64,000 bases of DNA, from positions 126,913,400-126,977,399 of the forward strand of contig NC_090943.1 in the NCBI RefSeq assembly GCF_040807025.1, read 5' to 3'. Of this stretch, positions 24,231 to 36,468 are shown one piece after another. Position numbers and translations under genes: made by a program. Position 1 is the first letter of the stretch; each line of letters starts with the position of its first letter. The notes under the pieces are model-generated. The model did no database searches, was not told the origin of the DNA, and saw only the letters and a program-made list of their open reading frames with translations. This DNA is from Struthio camelus. Lineage: Eukaryota; Chordata; Aves; Struthioniformes; Struthionidae.

Positions 24231-27187
24231 CTGTAAAGAAGGGAAAGGGAAACAGTAAGGCTGCCAAAGAAAAGTACTATCTCAATCAAGCAGGTTTTTA
24301 AATTATAGCTTAAATTTTGTCACAGACCAGGCAATATTTAGACAGAACAAGAAAAGTAAGTGTCACTTTCACAGTACCTTAATCTCAGAAATGTAGGAGC
24401 TAACTATTTAAGTATGAAGGAATGCCTAACTATAGGTATTCATTGTTTGATACTTCTGTTTTCAACTATTCTTGAGCACTGAAGGAAAATTTTTATGTAA
24501 TTTTTAAGCTAACTATTACTTCAGAAAAGGATTAGGTCCCACTTGGCTCAAGGAAGACAAAAGTTTCAGGCAGATCTCATCTCATACTAGTGAGATTTGC
24601 CTTGTCCCAATGGAAAGTTAGCTAGAAGCAGACGCAGCATGAGAACCAACTGAAATACATTCCAGGATTTTTTTTTTTTTAAGAAAAAAGCAGATATGTA
24701 GACAGAAAGCCTTTAGCATATATAGCCTTTTATTTGCTGTCAAATAGCAAGGAAATATCAAAGGAGCTGGAGGATGAATCAAAGGAAATCAAGTAAATTG
24801 TTGCATATATATTCATCACTATCATTCTGCATTTCCTGGGAAAATAAATGAATGTGGATATAATAGAAAGAGGACACATGGTTAGAAATATGCAGCATAA
24901 TAGGCAAATATGAATTTCTGAAAAACAATGCCACATATTTCCAGAGTCCTTTTTGCATTTATTTAAAAACAGGAGACAAAAGGAAGAACCAAACGTACAC
25001 ATTTGTACGGAAAGCTCTGCCATGCAGCAGACAGATCTAACAAGGTAGAAAGTAGAAGGAGAGAGCTACAGATATGAACTAAGAAATTAATACAAAAGAA
25101 ATAGAATCCTGGATTAAGGGTTACTGCTTCAGGGTTATAAAAAGCAGTATATGGGGTTTCAGCATATTAGGTTCTCATTAGCTTGTTACGAGTTGCACAA
25201 ATGGTCATTAATAGGCTATACTCTCTAGACAAGCAAATTGTGCTGATGACAACTTACTGTACTAAGTACTACATTTATGAACCAACGTAATAAAAGGTAC
25301 AGAAACTTACATTTTAAAAGTGGCTGTGCTCATAGAAGATTGAGCTAGTCACAACTGTATTTCCCTGTAAATCTAGTCAGGATCTTCTTTAGGATCTATC
25401 CTAGTTAGGATCTACTTCCAAAAATGTTAGAAAGGTTTTATCAAAAGAAGAAATATGTATGAAATAAATTCCTATGGGTATGGTTGTCACATATTGAAAG
25501 AGACCAGTCTTCATACAAGCACTGTAGAAAAATTGAATCAAGTGCAATAAAAGTAACAGAATGAGGTTAACTTATTATACTACTCCACTCCCACTACTAT
25601 TTGGGTGGCAAGTTTGAACACTATCATAAACCATTTCAGGTTAGAAAGAAAGATCTCACACAAAATATTTTTTTACAGAAATAAGTCTAGATGAAAAAAT
25701 GACCAAGAGTTGAGGGCATGGTAAATTTCTGAAAGTCTTGCTCATGGTCCTTTCTACCTCTCTGGACTATGATCTGTAATTACAGAGCAGAGCTTCTTGC
25801 CTTTTTTTTTTCTTGTAAATTATTTTTTGCAATCAAGGAATTCTTATGATCACTTGCTCTCGTAGACAAGAATACAAGCTTTAAGATTGCAAGGCATTGT
25901 AATCTCTTGATCTTAAGAGCTACTTTTTGTTTATCAGAAAGTCACCAATGACAAAATGATGTAGAGTAGTCATTTGGAAAAGCTCATGACTTTTCATTAC
26001 GAGGAAGATACTGTTCTGAAGCAATGGGGCCTGTAAATATATTCTATTGTGGGAATTTTTGCTACTCCATATTGCCAATTTTGGAAATGTTTTTAGATGC
26101 TGTTAATCCATATTCGAGGAAAACTGTTTTGATAGAAACAAGATTCTTACAAAAAAACAGTTTCAAATAAATTGATCATTTTAGATTAGTACTACTTGCC
26201 CAGAAGTCTTGTGCTACTGTCAAAACTTTGTTTATTTTATTGCGTGTTTTTTTCTGTAATGCCAGGATTTACATTACTAGAATTTATATGCATTTTAGGG
26301 TGGATAGAACCTGAAAATAAATAGATTAACCATTTCTGGGGCTGCAAAGTGATGTATCTTGTAAGGTATATGGCTAGCCATGGCATACTTTTAAGGTGTT
26401 TTATTCAGATCCTGACAAGCTTTGACTTCTTCCCTTCGCACTCTTCAGAAATATAGGAGTGTGTGGAGAAGGAAGGCAATATTTAATATGGATCAAGTGG
26501 GCTGCGGGTGGGTTAACCAATGAAACGAAATTTTGCAAAAGACAATGAAGGCCACTTGCCATGTGAGGTGTGTTACACTGTAGGATGCTCTATCCAAGAA
26601 CTTGTTGAAACCCCACAAGATATTGCTTCTCATTCAAGAAGAAAAACTAGAAAGCTCACATTAAAGAACAGTTCTTCATTACTGCTGATGAATAGGACTC
26701 AATAATGTTCCCCCTCCTTTTTAAATTTCCATGTTTCCACAAAAGAGTAAATGTAACTGTTTCGGAGCAGACCTGTGGTTAGCTGTTCAAAGTTAAAGCT
26801 ATGTTTCAGCAGGGCTCAGGGAGAAACGTACTCACCTTTAACAGAACAAAAACGTGTTCACAACATATGCAAAAGACACGTGTGTCCCATTAATCCCACT
26901 CTTAGGACATTAAGAATTTGGTATTGTATCTACTATTGAATATGGGTGAAAAGGAGGTAGAGTTCTGTTCTAAACTCAACTGGACTAGGAGCCACTGCCA
27001 CATATCACAACAGAGTATCTCTAATTATTTTCTCTGTGCGTAGTAGCGGCCCTGAGTGCCAGATGAATTCCCACAAGCACCATGGACAACTGTTCCATCC
27101 TGTCAAAGGTTGCTACCAATCAGCCAAACAGGAATATCTTGTCTCTGTCCAAGGTTTTGGCTCTCAAGCTGGTGTTTTCCACAGTAC
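24231..27187. other. Intron-like stretch
   Basis: This AT-rich sequence has homopolymer runs, for example T10 near 24,670 and T10 near 25,802. A 97-codon minus-strand ORF at 24,730-25,023 has no paired splice sites. Nothing else was recognised. Confidence 0.5.
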
Positions 27188-27265
27188 CTGCAGGAACTCA
27201 GTGGGAGTTGGAGCCCCTTTTTCTCTGGGTAGGCCATATCTGGACTCCATGAGTGGCAGCGATTC
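27188..27265 (-). CDS. Unidentified minus-strand gene, candidate exon (Pro/Thr-rich segment)
   Basis: This 78-base segment ends at an excellent donor (CTGCAG followed by GTACTG). It reads ESLPLMESRYGLPREKGAPT then PTEFLQ in phase 0 at both ends. The acceptor is one of two AGs three bases apart (ATCAG, CAG) downstream of a T-rich tract. A NAGNAG-type choice would add or drop one Gln. A longer ORF in another frame over the same bases has no matching splice phases. Confidence 0.65.
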
Positions 27266-29364
27266 CTGCTGATTTTCTCCAGGCATTGAGAAAACAAACA
27301 ATTGCCAAAAAAAGGTGGCTGTGTGGTGCTATTCAAAATAAAAATGCAGTTGTATGGCAAGGTATTACATCCTGTTCCACTTTGACCTACATCCACCTTT
27401 GTGAGAACATCTACATTTGGATGAAGTTCTGAAACATATTTACTTTACAAAGTCTCTTCAAAGAGTCATAAATTATCTCTGGTGTAGTGAATCAGAGTAT
27501 CTTTCAATATGAAGGAGTTTTTGAGGGGTAGGACAGCGTTTAAGAAACAGTCATAACAATTCACCTATTTGCACAGATTAAGCAGGTAGGAGATAATAGT
27601 GGATACAAATGATATCAACTTTTAAAAATGTGAGGGAATGTAATAACAAGATCCCATGTCCTCATTAGCACAATTATTAGCAATTCCAGTGGTGGACACA
27701 GTAACTCATAAATTTAACATATCTTTTCTTAAATAATTGATCTTGCATAACCAAGGTACTGAATGAGGCCAGCGCTATTAATTAACATAATTGCCTACTA
27801 ACGAAGAATAGTAATTTCTGTTGTATAACACATCACTTGCAAAAAAATGCCTGCTGTATCAGCAGAACTGGAGCATAGTTCTAACAGTTCAGAGTAGCCT
27901 TCCTTAAGGCATAAGAAGAACGAGTTTGATGGAGCTAGGTGAAAATTCTGGAGGAAAGAAACCAGTTCTGCTGGCTTCCTATCAACAGTACTGTGCTTTG
28001 TAATTCATTTTATTGATGAATGGGACTATTCATTCAGTAATATTCTTTGGGTAATGGAACAAAACTAGTTCCATGTAAATTCAGACTCAACATGTTTAAG
28101 GTGTACCATTTGGCTCATTTGTTGTGTATCTACAACCCACTAGCTTTCTAAATTATTAAGGAAAGCATCAACATCTGTTCTCTCCACCCATCTACTCCAT
28201 CGAGCTGGAATGCACACTAAATTATCAGTGATGAGAACCAACCCTTTTGCAGAATATGAATAAGAAAAGAAAAACTCACGGGAAAATCTAGATATGTAAA
28301 ACAGAAACTAATAGACCAAGATATTCTTAATGTGTCCTGGGGAAAATAAAACATGGAGGATTCACAGGATCAATCACCAGCGTGAACAAAAAAAAAAAAA
28401 TGCTACGTGACACGATGTGTTTCTGTGCCTGATATTTGAAGATCTTTGCCCTTTGCCAAAATTGTGACGACGGACTCATACCTCCCCTGGGTAGAAAGGT
28501 ATTAGCATGCATAAAGAAAAGACAACTACTAATATGTGAAACCAGTGATTCCCATCCAAAACACACAGCTGTCAGGGGACTTCATAGCCAACCCAAGACA
28601 GAAAGACATTACAAATACAAGGAAGAATCCAACACCGCATAAGAGCAAAGACAGTGCACTCACAAAAATATCTTTACAAAATCTAAAGGAGTACAAAGAA
28701 ATAGGAAAACTGGCACCACTTATTGTCAACAGAAAGACATGGCCAGGTTTGGAGAAGTATTCAAGAAATTATTTATTTTTTAAAGGATAAGTTTCTCTCA
28801 GTTTTCAAACTGAAGGTGTACTATTCATGTAGGAAAAAAGAGACAAGGATTACCTAAATACCACCAGCAGCCCTTATCAGGCACAAAGTTTGTTCCTGAC
28901 AAGCCTTCCGTCAAGTCCCTCTCTCACTAGGAAATTATGAGCTAGAACTGAATCAGAGGTGCCCTAATTTTTCTGCTTCCTTCCACCACCAACCCCAAAG
29001 GCAGCTGCATGAACGATCATCACCAGCAACAGCACTCACCTCTGTGCTGAATGTAGTTTTCAAGCCACAGAAAATTTCAATTTACAACTTAAACTTAGAA
29101 ACACACAACATTTGAAAATCGTTTGTAAGAAAGACTTGAAGTATTATGTGGCAGAATATATAAATGAGCTTAAGTGACTTAGGCATCTGATAAACAAGCT
29201 CAAAGAGACTTTGTAATGGCAACTCAAATGAGACCTTATTGCCCTCAGTTGTTTACCCCATACCTCTTCTGATGCAGTCACCTCCACAGCACAGGGGCCA
29301 GCCTGCACCCAGCCTTTTCCACCTAATCCATCCTCTTGACTTAATCTATGCTGGCTATGCACAC

Positions 29365-29387
29365 CTCAAGCCTTGACAGTTGGGATG
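29365..29387 (-). CDS. Unidentified minus-strand gene, candidate 23-base micro-exon
   Basis: A very long pyrimidine tract ends in CATTTGCCAG, then 23 bases lead to GAG followed by GTGTGC. In phase 1 it reads SQLSRLE after a split first codon. It converts phase 1 to phase 0, which links the exons at 32,997 and 27,265. The tract is among the best acceptors in the window, but an exon this short is weak on its own. Confidence 0.3.
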
Positions 29388-32300
29388 CTGGCAAATGGTT
29401 GGGGAGGGCAAATGGAAAGAAAGGAAGGTGCTGTAACACCTTAAATTGCTGCAGCTGCTCAGTTCCATGTCCACGAGGGGTAATCCTTAGACATCAAGAG
29501 AGAGTTCTGAAAGTGACTTTGATAAGCTGAAAGGGGTCTCGTCTCTTGAAAGAAACATCAGTCCCATGCTAAGTGTCCAAATGGCATTTGATTTGCAGAG
29601 CAATTCATGTTTGTGAGTATCAATGAGCAAGTTAAACAATAGAAAATGCTGCTGAGAACATGCTGCATATTATTGATCTGACTACCTCTTCCCCCACTCA
29701 CTTTCACGTTTCTCCGGGTATCTCTACCAGTCATGGTCATCTCTGCCAGGCATGGAAGGACTTTGGACATATACAGCTTAGATGTGGAGGGTCTTTGGGC
29801 ATATGAAGGAATGAACAACACCTGCATGGTGTTTTAAGGATGCCTGAAAGCTTACCTTACACAACTAAAGTGACTAGTACATAAACAAAGGCCTTCTGTA
29901 GATTTAAGATCAGGCTTTCAAACACTGCTTAAAGGTGCAGACAGATACCTGATAATGTTTACAAAATTGCCCAGGTTAAGTCATGTGTCTGATTTGCATT
30001 TACTTTCTATAGAAATTCCATTGGAATGGCAAATGCCTACTTTATTCCAGTCACTTTAGGTATCCCACAATGTGCCTTATCTTTGGGCTTAGACACTTTT
30101 GTAAGATCCTCTCTTTTGTAAACATGCTCTTTGTAAATATGTTCCTTTCTTTGTAAATATACCTTTTTACTTTCACCCTTATTAAGCCACAAATTCTAAT
30201 CCCCATGAAAAATTTTGAAAGAAGGTATTCAAGACCTTGGCACATAATGCACATCTACTCTAAGTGCTAACTTCCTGCCAGTATTTTCATTTGATTTTCT
30301 GCATGTTTTCCTATGAAGCATTTACAGGTTATCATTGCCTAGCATTCATATGCTGGTAGTGCTTAAGTACAAGAACCAAGATCAGAGGTCCTTTCGATGT
30401 AGGCAATGTATAGCTGATAGCATACCAAGAGGTAATCTATTCCCATTGAAATATCTTGAGACAAAGAGCATGAGCACAAATTGGAGGGAAATGATTTGCT
30501 GAGAGTCATATAGGACATGAGTGGCAGAGCACATTTTCTAGTTCTTGGGTCTTGGGAAAGCCTGCCCTGCTCTGTTCACCAAATTACTTAGTGTTATGCT
30601 AAGCTATAGTGAAAAGGGTCATTTACAATACATGCAATCAGGCCTAAATGTTAGTCATTTAGTCATTTAGTTATTCTCATGTTATTTTTTCTGGCAGTAG
30701 AAGAGGGGAGTCTCAAAATGCACAAGAAGATAGCTGAGGACTTCAGAAGAGGAGTGGTACCAACTGTCATCTTAAGAACAGATTGTGTCAAGCTACAGTG
30801 AGAACTGAACTGATTTCTCTTGAAAAGTAGCAGGACTAGTTAGCTCACAAACATCACAGTATAAACACAGCTGCACTGGCTTGGATATGAGTTGGTAAGT
30901 CCACACGGTGCTACACTGTATGGACTTCACCGTGTGGGTCAGCTCCACATCCAAGATTTCTACATTAAGATCTGTTTCATGCTGTAGAGAAGTAGTAAGT
31001 CTTTCCAGGAGATGCTTTTAAGAGCTGTGTCTTCTCTTTGCAACAGTTGTTGGTGGTGTTTCTTCAGTGAATTTTTACTGCAGAAGCTTAGCTAAAAAAG
31101 CTTAGGGAAGTTTAATTAGTTTTGCTTTCACAAATTGAACAAATTCTATTTAAAGAGAACTAATAGTCATGCAGAGATTGTTTAATTTTTGAATTAATAC
31201 ACTGTTATGAGTTAATAGTAGCTAAGTCACAGAACAATTTTGCAGTGCTGCATTTCATTAGAAAACTTCTGTATTAGTTTTTGTAAATTTATTCAGTTCC
31301 TAGAAAAAAAAAGCATTCCAATGAATGTAGGTCAAATTATAATTGATTTTTGGTTCAAAATGCATTATTGGAAATAAAAACTCCTCGTTCAATTTGCCAC
31401 GACTTGCTAAATCTCGGTAGTAATTATTCACAATTTATGTTTGAGGGTTCTAACAAAAAAAAAGCAAACTAGTTACCCATCAGTAATTTCCTCTAATACA
31501 TACCAAGTTGAGGAACAGAGAGAGCATCATGTGATTTATGGTTGTATTAATTACAAAAAATTATAAGTGTATATAAAATGCATCTGATAACTGGAGTTAA
31601 AATTTTTCTCCATACCGTCAGTTGTAACCAGTCTTGTCCTGACTTGCATTATCTCACGGTAAACACCCAGAACACAGCTACTGTACATTCACACACTTTA
31701 GGCTTTAAGTTTTATTTCTGGCCTGTTTCCAAACTGTGGAATAACGATAAGAGATAACAGAGAGAGCGTATATTGTCTACCTGAATTAAGAGGATATTCT
31801 TGGGCCAAATAAAGCAGGTAGGTGCAGATAACTGTGTAGCATGACTACAGATCTTGGCCAGAGGCTATGGGAAGAGGTAAGCTGAAGCACTCAAGCAAAT
31901 GAGGGAACATCTAGTCTGTCATTTCGGCGATCCTGAGCCTGAGCTTGAGGCCAAAAATGTGTATAATCCAACACAGGAGCTTTAGTTGATGTTTGGGGAT
32001 ATCAAGGGAGAAAATGTGGATCCTTGTTATCCAGTGCATGCATGCACATTCAGTTGAGACAGGGTGAGAACAGCATCACATACCTCAGCTGCCCGTGTCA
32101 TGTGGCTGATGGTGGGCAGCCGTTTGGCCAGTAAGCTTTTTAAATATAGCTGCAAAGATGCAAACTGCTGGAGGAGTGGGATTTATGGCCAGTGCAAGCT
32201 CCAGCTTCCTTTGAATCATATGGGGACAGAAGTGCTTAGCTACAGACATCATAATCTGGGCAACGTGGGTGCAAAGAGCTGCACTGCAAACAAGCAGGCA

Positions 32301-32954
32301 CTAGCCAAATTCATTATCCAGTATAAAAAGGTGGACATGTATATAAATGACCAAACGATCACTCCTTATTCTCCACCATTATAAGCCACATCTGACATAA
32401 GGCAAGATGAAACAAATACCTCCAGCCGCGCAAATTCATGAGAAAACTGTTTCCGAGTGCAAGCCGTGTAATGCTGTAACTGTTCTGTGAATAGTAGGTT
32501 TTATGAAACATGTTTGAAATTACTGAGTAGGTTAGCAAGGCTATTTGACCTTAGGTTTCGACAGACAATTTTTAGCTGAATCACTGAACTGGTCTGCCCA
32601 TTTACTGACTTCATTCAGCAATTCAGATCTCAGCACAATCATAGGTAATGAATACTGAATGTCCAGAGTGAGACATGTACAAACAACAGTAGAATGAAAA
32701 CTGGAAAATATCAAACCTAATTAGAGAAGCAGGGACGTCCTATAAACTATACTGCAGTTCTAAGAGCTGCAAAAGTCCTAAGATATGCACAATCATCATT
32801 TGGGTGTCCCTGATGCACTCCGAACTGCCTTTCTGCAGCCTGCAGTGCTCATGCTGTCTCATCGCTCACATTCTGCTCTGATATCTCACCTGAGAGTAGA
32901 ATGAGTTAAATCTTCTTTTCCTGTCAGGGGAAATTCCAACATTTCAAAATGCAC
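29388..32954. other. Intron-like stretch
   Basis: It holds local repeats of CTTTGTAAATAT (about 30,127-30,165) and TAGTCATT (30,653-30,672). Short ORFs on both strands lack splice support. No transposon family was recognised. Confidence 0.5.
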
Positions 32955-32997
32955 TTTTGTTCGAGTGCAGAATGAAAGTAATTATCTTCAACTTTTC
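32955..32997 (-). CDS. Unidentified minus-strand gene, small candidate exon
   Basis: This 43-base segment follows a very strong acceptor (AATGTTCATTTCACAG). In phase 0 it reads EKLKIITFILHSNK and leaves one base at AAAA followed by GTGCAT, a moderate donor. That phase fits the next small exon at 29,387. A second frame is open to a stop (VEDNYFHSALEQKCILKCWN), so a different use of the same acceptor is possible. Confidence 0.42.
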
Positions 32998-34676
32998 CTG
33001 TGAAATGAACATTCCACAAAAAATATTGTGGAAGAAGAGATTTATTATAGAGCCTTGAACATTCATTTTGAGCTTTTGTATATTTTTTTCCATTATTTAA
33101 CAGCATGCCTGTATTACACATATTAAATACCTAATGATTTTTGTTTGAAGGCTCTTTGAGATAGTAAAATGGCTTAAATATTCTACGCTTTTGTTTTTTT
33201 AAAAAAGTTAGAAATGTTTAAGACAGCTGCTACCTAACAGTGACTGAAACATCTTCTTTTAAAGACCAAAGTTTCTTTGTGTCAATATTGAAATAACTTA
33301 CACAAACAGGAAACACTTCAGTGGTTAAACAATTTTTAGGGGATAAATATTGCAACATAAAGCAAAAGCAAGATGATGCCTATGTTCTTTGAAGATCTGA
33401 GACCAAATTTTTAAGTAATGAACAGTTCAACCAAAGTAGTTTTTCTTAGCAGTCCAAGTGTTTCTTCTCATCTTCTGTTTGCAGAAGAAAACAAAGTAAA
33501 ATGTTTGGCTGTGAAGACTTTTCCTTCTCTATGGCTAGATGCCAGATTAGCAGTTACATAGTTATAACTGTCATGAAGCAGATTATTAATGTGTATTAAA
33601 GTGAAGTCAGTTGTTTCTCCCCTTATTTACTCTGGTGTGTCAAGCTGACCTGGGTTACATTATAAACTAATAATGAGCGCCAGTGTTTATAAAGAAGGGA
33701 TTCTCAAGATATCTTGCATTTCTGTACTACATGGCTACATGACTGCCATCATACCATGCAATTTGATAAACTGGGATGGCTAGAAACCAAATAATATTGT
33801 TAGAAAAAAGGAAGAAACATGTCAGAAAATAGTACATGTTCATAAAGTTTTCTAGTCCGTAATCCAGCCACAACTGTTTGTTTATGTTTTTGTGTGGTAC
33901 AAAAGGTCACAGGTTTTATGTCTCTTTCTCTATGCCTGCACACAAACACCCACCCACAACCGCACCCACATATGGTTTATAAAACTCCTCTTACTGATCT
34001 TCAATTTGCTGTCCTTTAATTTAATATATTGCTGAGTTTCACCAAGATATGGCAAGGCAAAAATAAAAAATAGGCAGTTTTCTGTGGGTCCTTCACCACT
34101 TTCAGGGTCTCAGTCTAGCGCTCTCTAATTCTTCTGTGCTCCAGGCTGAATACTGTTGGGGATTTATTTTCAGTTTTTCATTGTAATACGATATTTTCCC
34201 TTGCAGAGACCTGTAAATTCTCTATTGTTTATCTAGGCTCTTACCCACATGACATTTCTTTTTAACCTGAGAAAGAGATAGCTGAAATCTAGTATTTGTA
34301 ATTATCTGTAAAGCAGATCAATGCAGTGATCATTAATGGTTGCAAAAACATGTTATTAGTCATAACAAAAGTTCACTAGAAAAATATGAACACAAATTAA
34401 TTCCTTGTGTGTTTCTTGGAGGGACCTAGAGACTTGAGGATGAATTTAAGGTCCAGACCAGCCTGTGTTCTGACTGTGCTTTCATCACTGCCTGTCTTGG
34501 TGATTTTGACCAAGTGACCACCATATTCACTTGGGTCCAAATCCCCCAGATTTTCTAAACTATGTCTAAGAGTACCAAGTGCCTCATGACAGTCCTACGA
34601 GTTTGGTAACTTAATATTTGCAAAGCATTCTGTAGACAGTTGTGACATCAAATCATGTTTCTTGTGTTTGACGAAC

Positions 34677-34755
34677 AGATGTGTCAAGAACAACGCCGAG
34701 TAGCCAAGGGAAATGAGTCAGCTGCACCAGCTGCAAATGACTTTTCCACCACACA
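34677..34755 (-). CDS. Unidentified minus-strand gene, candidate exon (HLQLVQLTHFPWLLGVV segment)
   Basis: The acceptor is excellent (CATCCATCTTCTTCTCAAAG). In phase 2 the segment reads VWWKSHLQLVQLTHFPWLLG then VVLDTS, hydrophobic and helical like the preceding exons. The donor shown (TCT followed by GTTCGT) gives phase 0, but the ORF remains open for another eight codons. A plus-strand ORF overlaps the same bases (34,655-34,903). I favour the minus strand because phase and character fit the surrounding exons. Confidence 0.55.
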
Positions 34756-35443
34756 CTTTGAGAAGAAGATGGATGCAAGGTTTTTTCATTTACAAGCTCT
34801 TACTGAGGTGAGAGAAAGGAATCCCTTCACAAAATCTGTTCTCCTTCTCAAGCAGAAAATTGATACAACCAAGCCAGAAAGGATAAGGGTTGGAGATGGA
34901 TAACTCTAGAATTTTTTATTCTCCTGAAAACTAGGGAAACCAACAATTTCTGTGACAAAGGAACAAACCCCTTTATAGGAAAAAGTTGTGGAGCAGGTTA
35001 AAACATATCATATGAATGAGAGATGTAGCTCATGTTTGAGATGCAATATTCTCTGAGGCCTCTCAACAAGATGTCTGAGTCAGAACTGGGAACCCTGATG
35101 AGTAACACAGCAACAGCTAGCAAAGGTCGTGAGAAAGGGAAAGGGAGCCATGCCTGTCTCTGGTAAAGTATTAATTCTCTCCCCCACTACATCATCTCCA
35201 TCTGCCTGTTCCGGAGCATCTTTTACCACTGTGCAAACCTCTTAAAGGCAAATAGACACTTAACTTTCACATACTCTGTGCAGAGCATCTCTAAAAGTGG
35301 GTTCCTCAGTTTTTTTAAAGTCTACTTTTTTTTTTTTTTTTTGTCTCTGCTATGTGGCTGCTGACTTAACTCAGAATACTGTTTTCTTCTGGTAGCATTG
35401 GTATATAATGAGAAGAGGGGCGAACTGTTCCTGACTCCCAAAC

Positions 35444-35708
35444 CTCTGTTCTTTTAAATAATAAAGGCAAACAGTCCTATGGATGTTTTCACTAGATATA
35501 TATGCTGATGAAGCAACTGCAATCTGAATTACAAAAATACTCTCACGAACAAGACCCAGGTTCATCTGCTTGTTCTCCTCAAGGAACTGATCTACCAATG
35601 GGGACAGAGAGGAAATGGAGGATGAGAAGGTAGAATTGCTCTCACCTCTCAAGAAAACAAGTGCAAGACCATCCCTCAGTAAATGACACAGAGAAAGCAA
35701 AGGGGTCC
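35444..35708 (-). CDS. Unidentified minus-strand gene, candidate exon or exon pair with an optional 54-base insert
   Basis: The segment begins after TGTGTGTTGGCAG and reads TPLLSLCHLLRDGLALVFLR. It then reaches a strong donor (GAGAG followed by GTGAGA at 35,646). Only 54 bases later is an excellent acceptor (CTCTCTGTCCCCATTGGTAG, exon restart at 35,591). The 54 bases are in frame and open, so the segment can be read as one exon or as two exons around a very short intron. It continues QFLEENKQMNLGLVRESIFV, then IQIAVASSAYISSENIHRTV, then CLYYLKEQ. It ends at ACAGAG followed by GTTTGG in phase 2, which the next exon needs. Confidence 0.68.
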
Positions 35709-36223
35709 CTGCCAACACACAGGATCAACACTGACAGTTTCTTGCACAGTGGCCAGGCAGTGATGCCTTCAACCACCGTGTGCCTGGGGGGATCATAGTC
35801 AACAGAGTGTCCCAGATTGATGGATTTTCCAGATGCAAGATAAGTGCTTCTGTTAACAGAAGACAGTAGAAGAACTAGTGTAGGATATGTTCATCAAATT
35901 ATCATACAATTTGTTATACAAAAATTGGCATAAATCGAATAAGAAACCATAGTTTACTCTTTTAAAAGTGTTATCTAAAATATTAACGTGTTTTAAAAGT
36001 AGATTATTTTCTCACTGGGTTCCCTAGTAATCTATCACAATTTTAAAACCAGGTCTAAAGCGGCAACTGATTTATTCATGGATCAGTAAAAATCAGATGC
36101 TCTTGTAAATCATTTTTCTTGCTGTAGAAAACTCACTGCCAGTAGATCTTAACATCTTTTGAGATAAGATTGGATCTTTTCAAAAGCAGAGTACAAATGC
36201 AGATATTCAGTTTTACATCTTAC

Positions 36224-36468
36224 CAACTTCTTGAGGTCTACTTTCTTCTGCCCATGGTTTATTTATAGACAGGTCCAAGAGGGCAGTAAGGGTATTAGTA
36301 TAAAAACTGCAATAGTTTAAGAATAGTTCCAGATTATAATGCAGCTCAGAGATGACTGACCTCTCTGAACCTGTTTCCTCACAGTGTCTATTTTGCTTCT
36401 TCGAGTAAAGCACTTCTTCTGCCAAAATCACTGACTTAGCATCCCATTTGCTGGTCCAGCAACTCTCC
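36224..36468 (-). CDS. Unidentified minus-strand gene, candidate exon (ELFLNYCSFYTNTLTAL segment)
   Basis: This 245-base exon follows a CCCTAAC branch-point-like motif and ATTACCAG, and ends at a strong donor (GTTG followed by GTAAGA). It reads ESCWTSKWDAKSVILAEEVL, then YSKKQNRHCEETGSERSVIS, then ELHYNLELFLNYCSFYTNTL, then TALLDLSINKPW and a Glu-rich tail. Phases are 2 in and 1 out, matching both neighbours. The second half is a strongly amphipathic helical stretch. Confidence 0.8.

Noticed and set aside
28536..28790. Plus-strand ORF rich in Lys, Asn and Thr
   Set aside because: A-rich sequence gives such ORFs by chance; only a mediocre acceptor and no donor were found.
34655..34903. Plus-strand ORF as a coding gene
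   Set aside because: The minus strand at the same place gives a helical reading that continues the neighbouring exons in phase, so the plus ORF is more likely a shadow. It is kept only as a finding.
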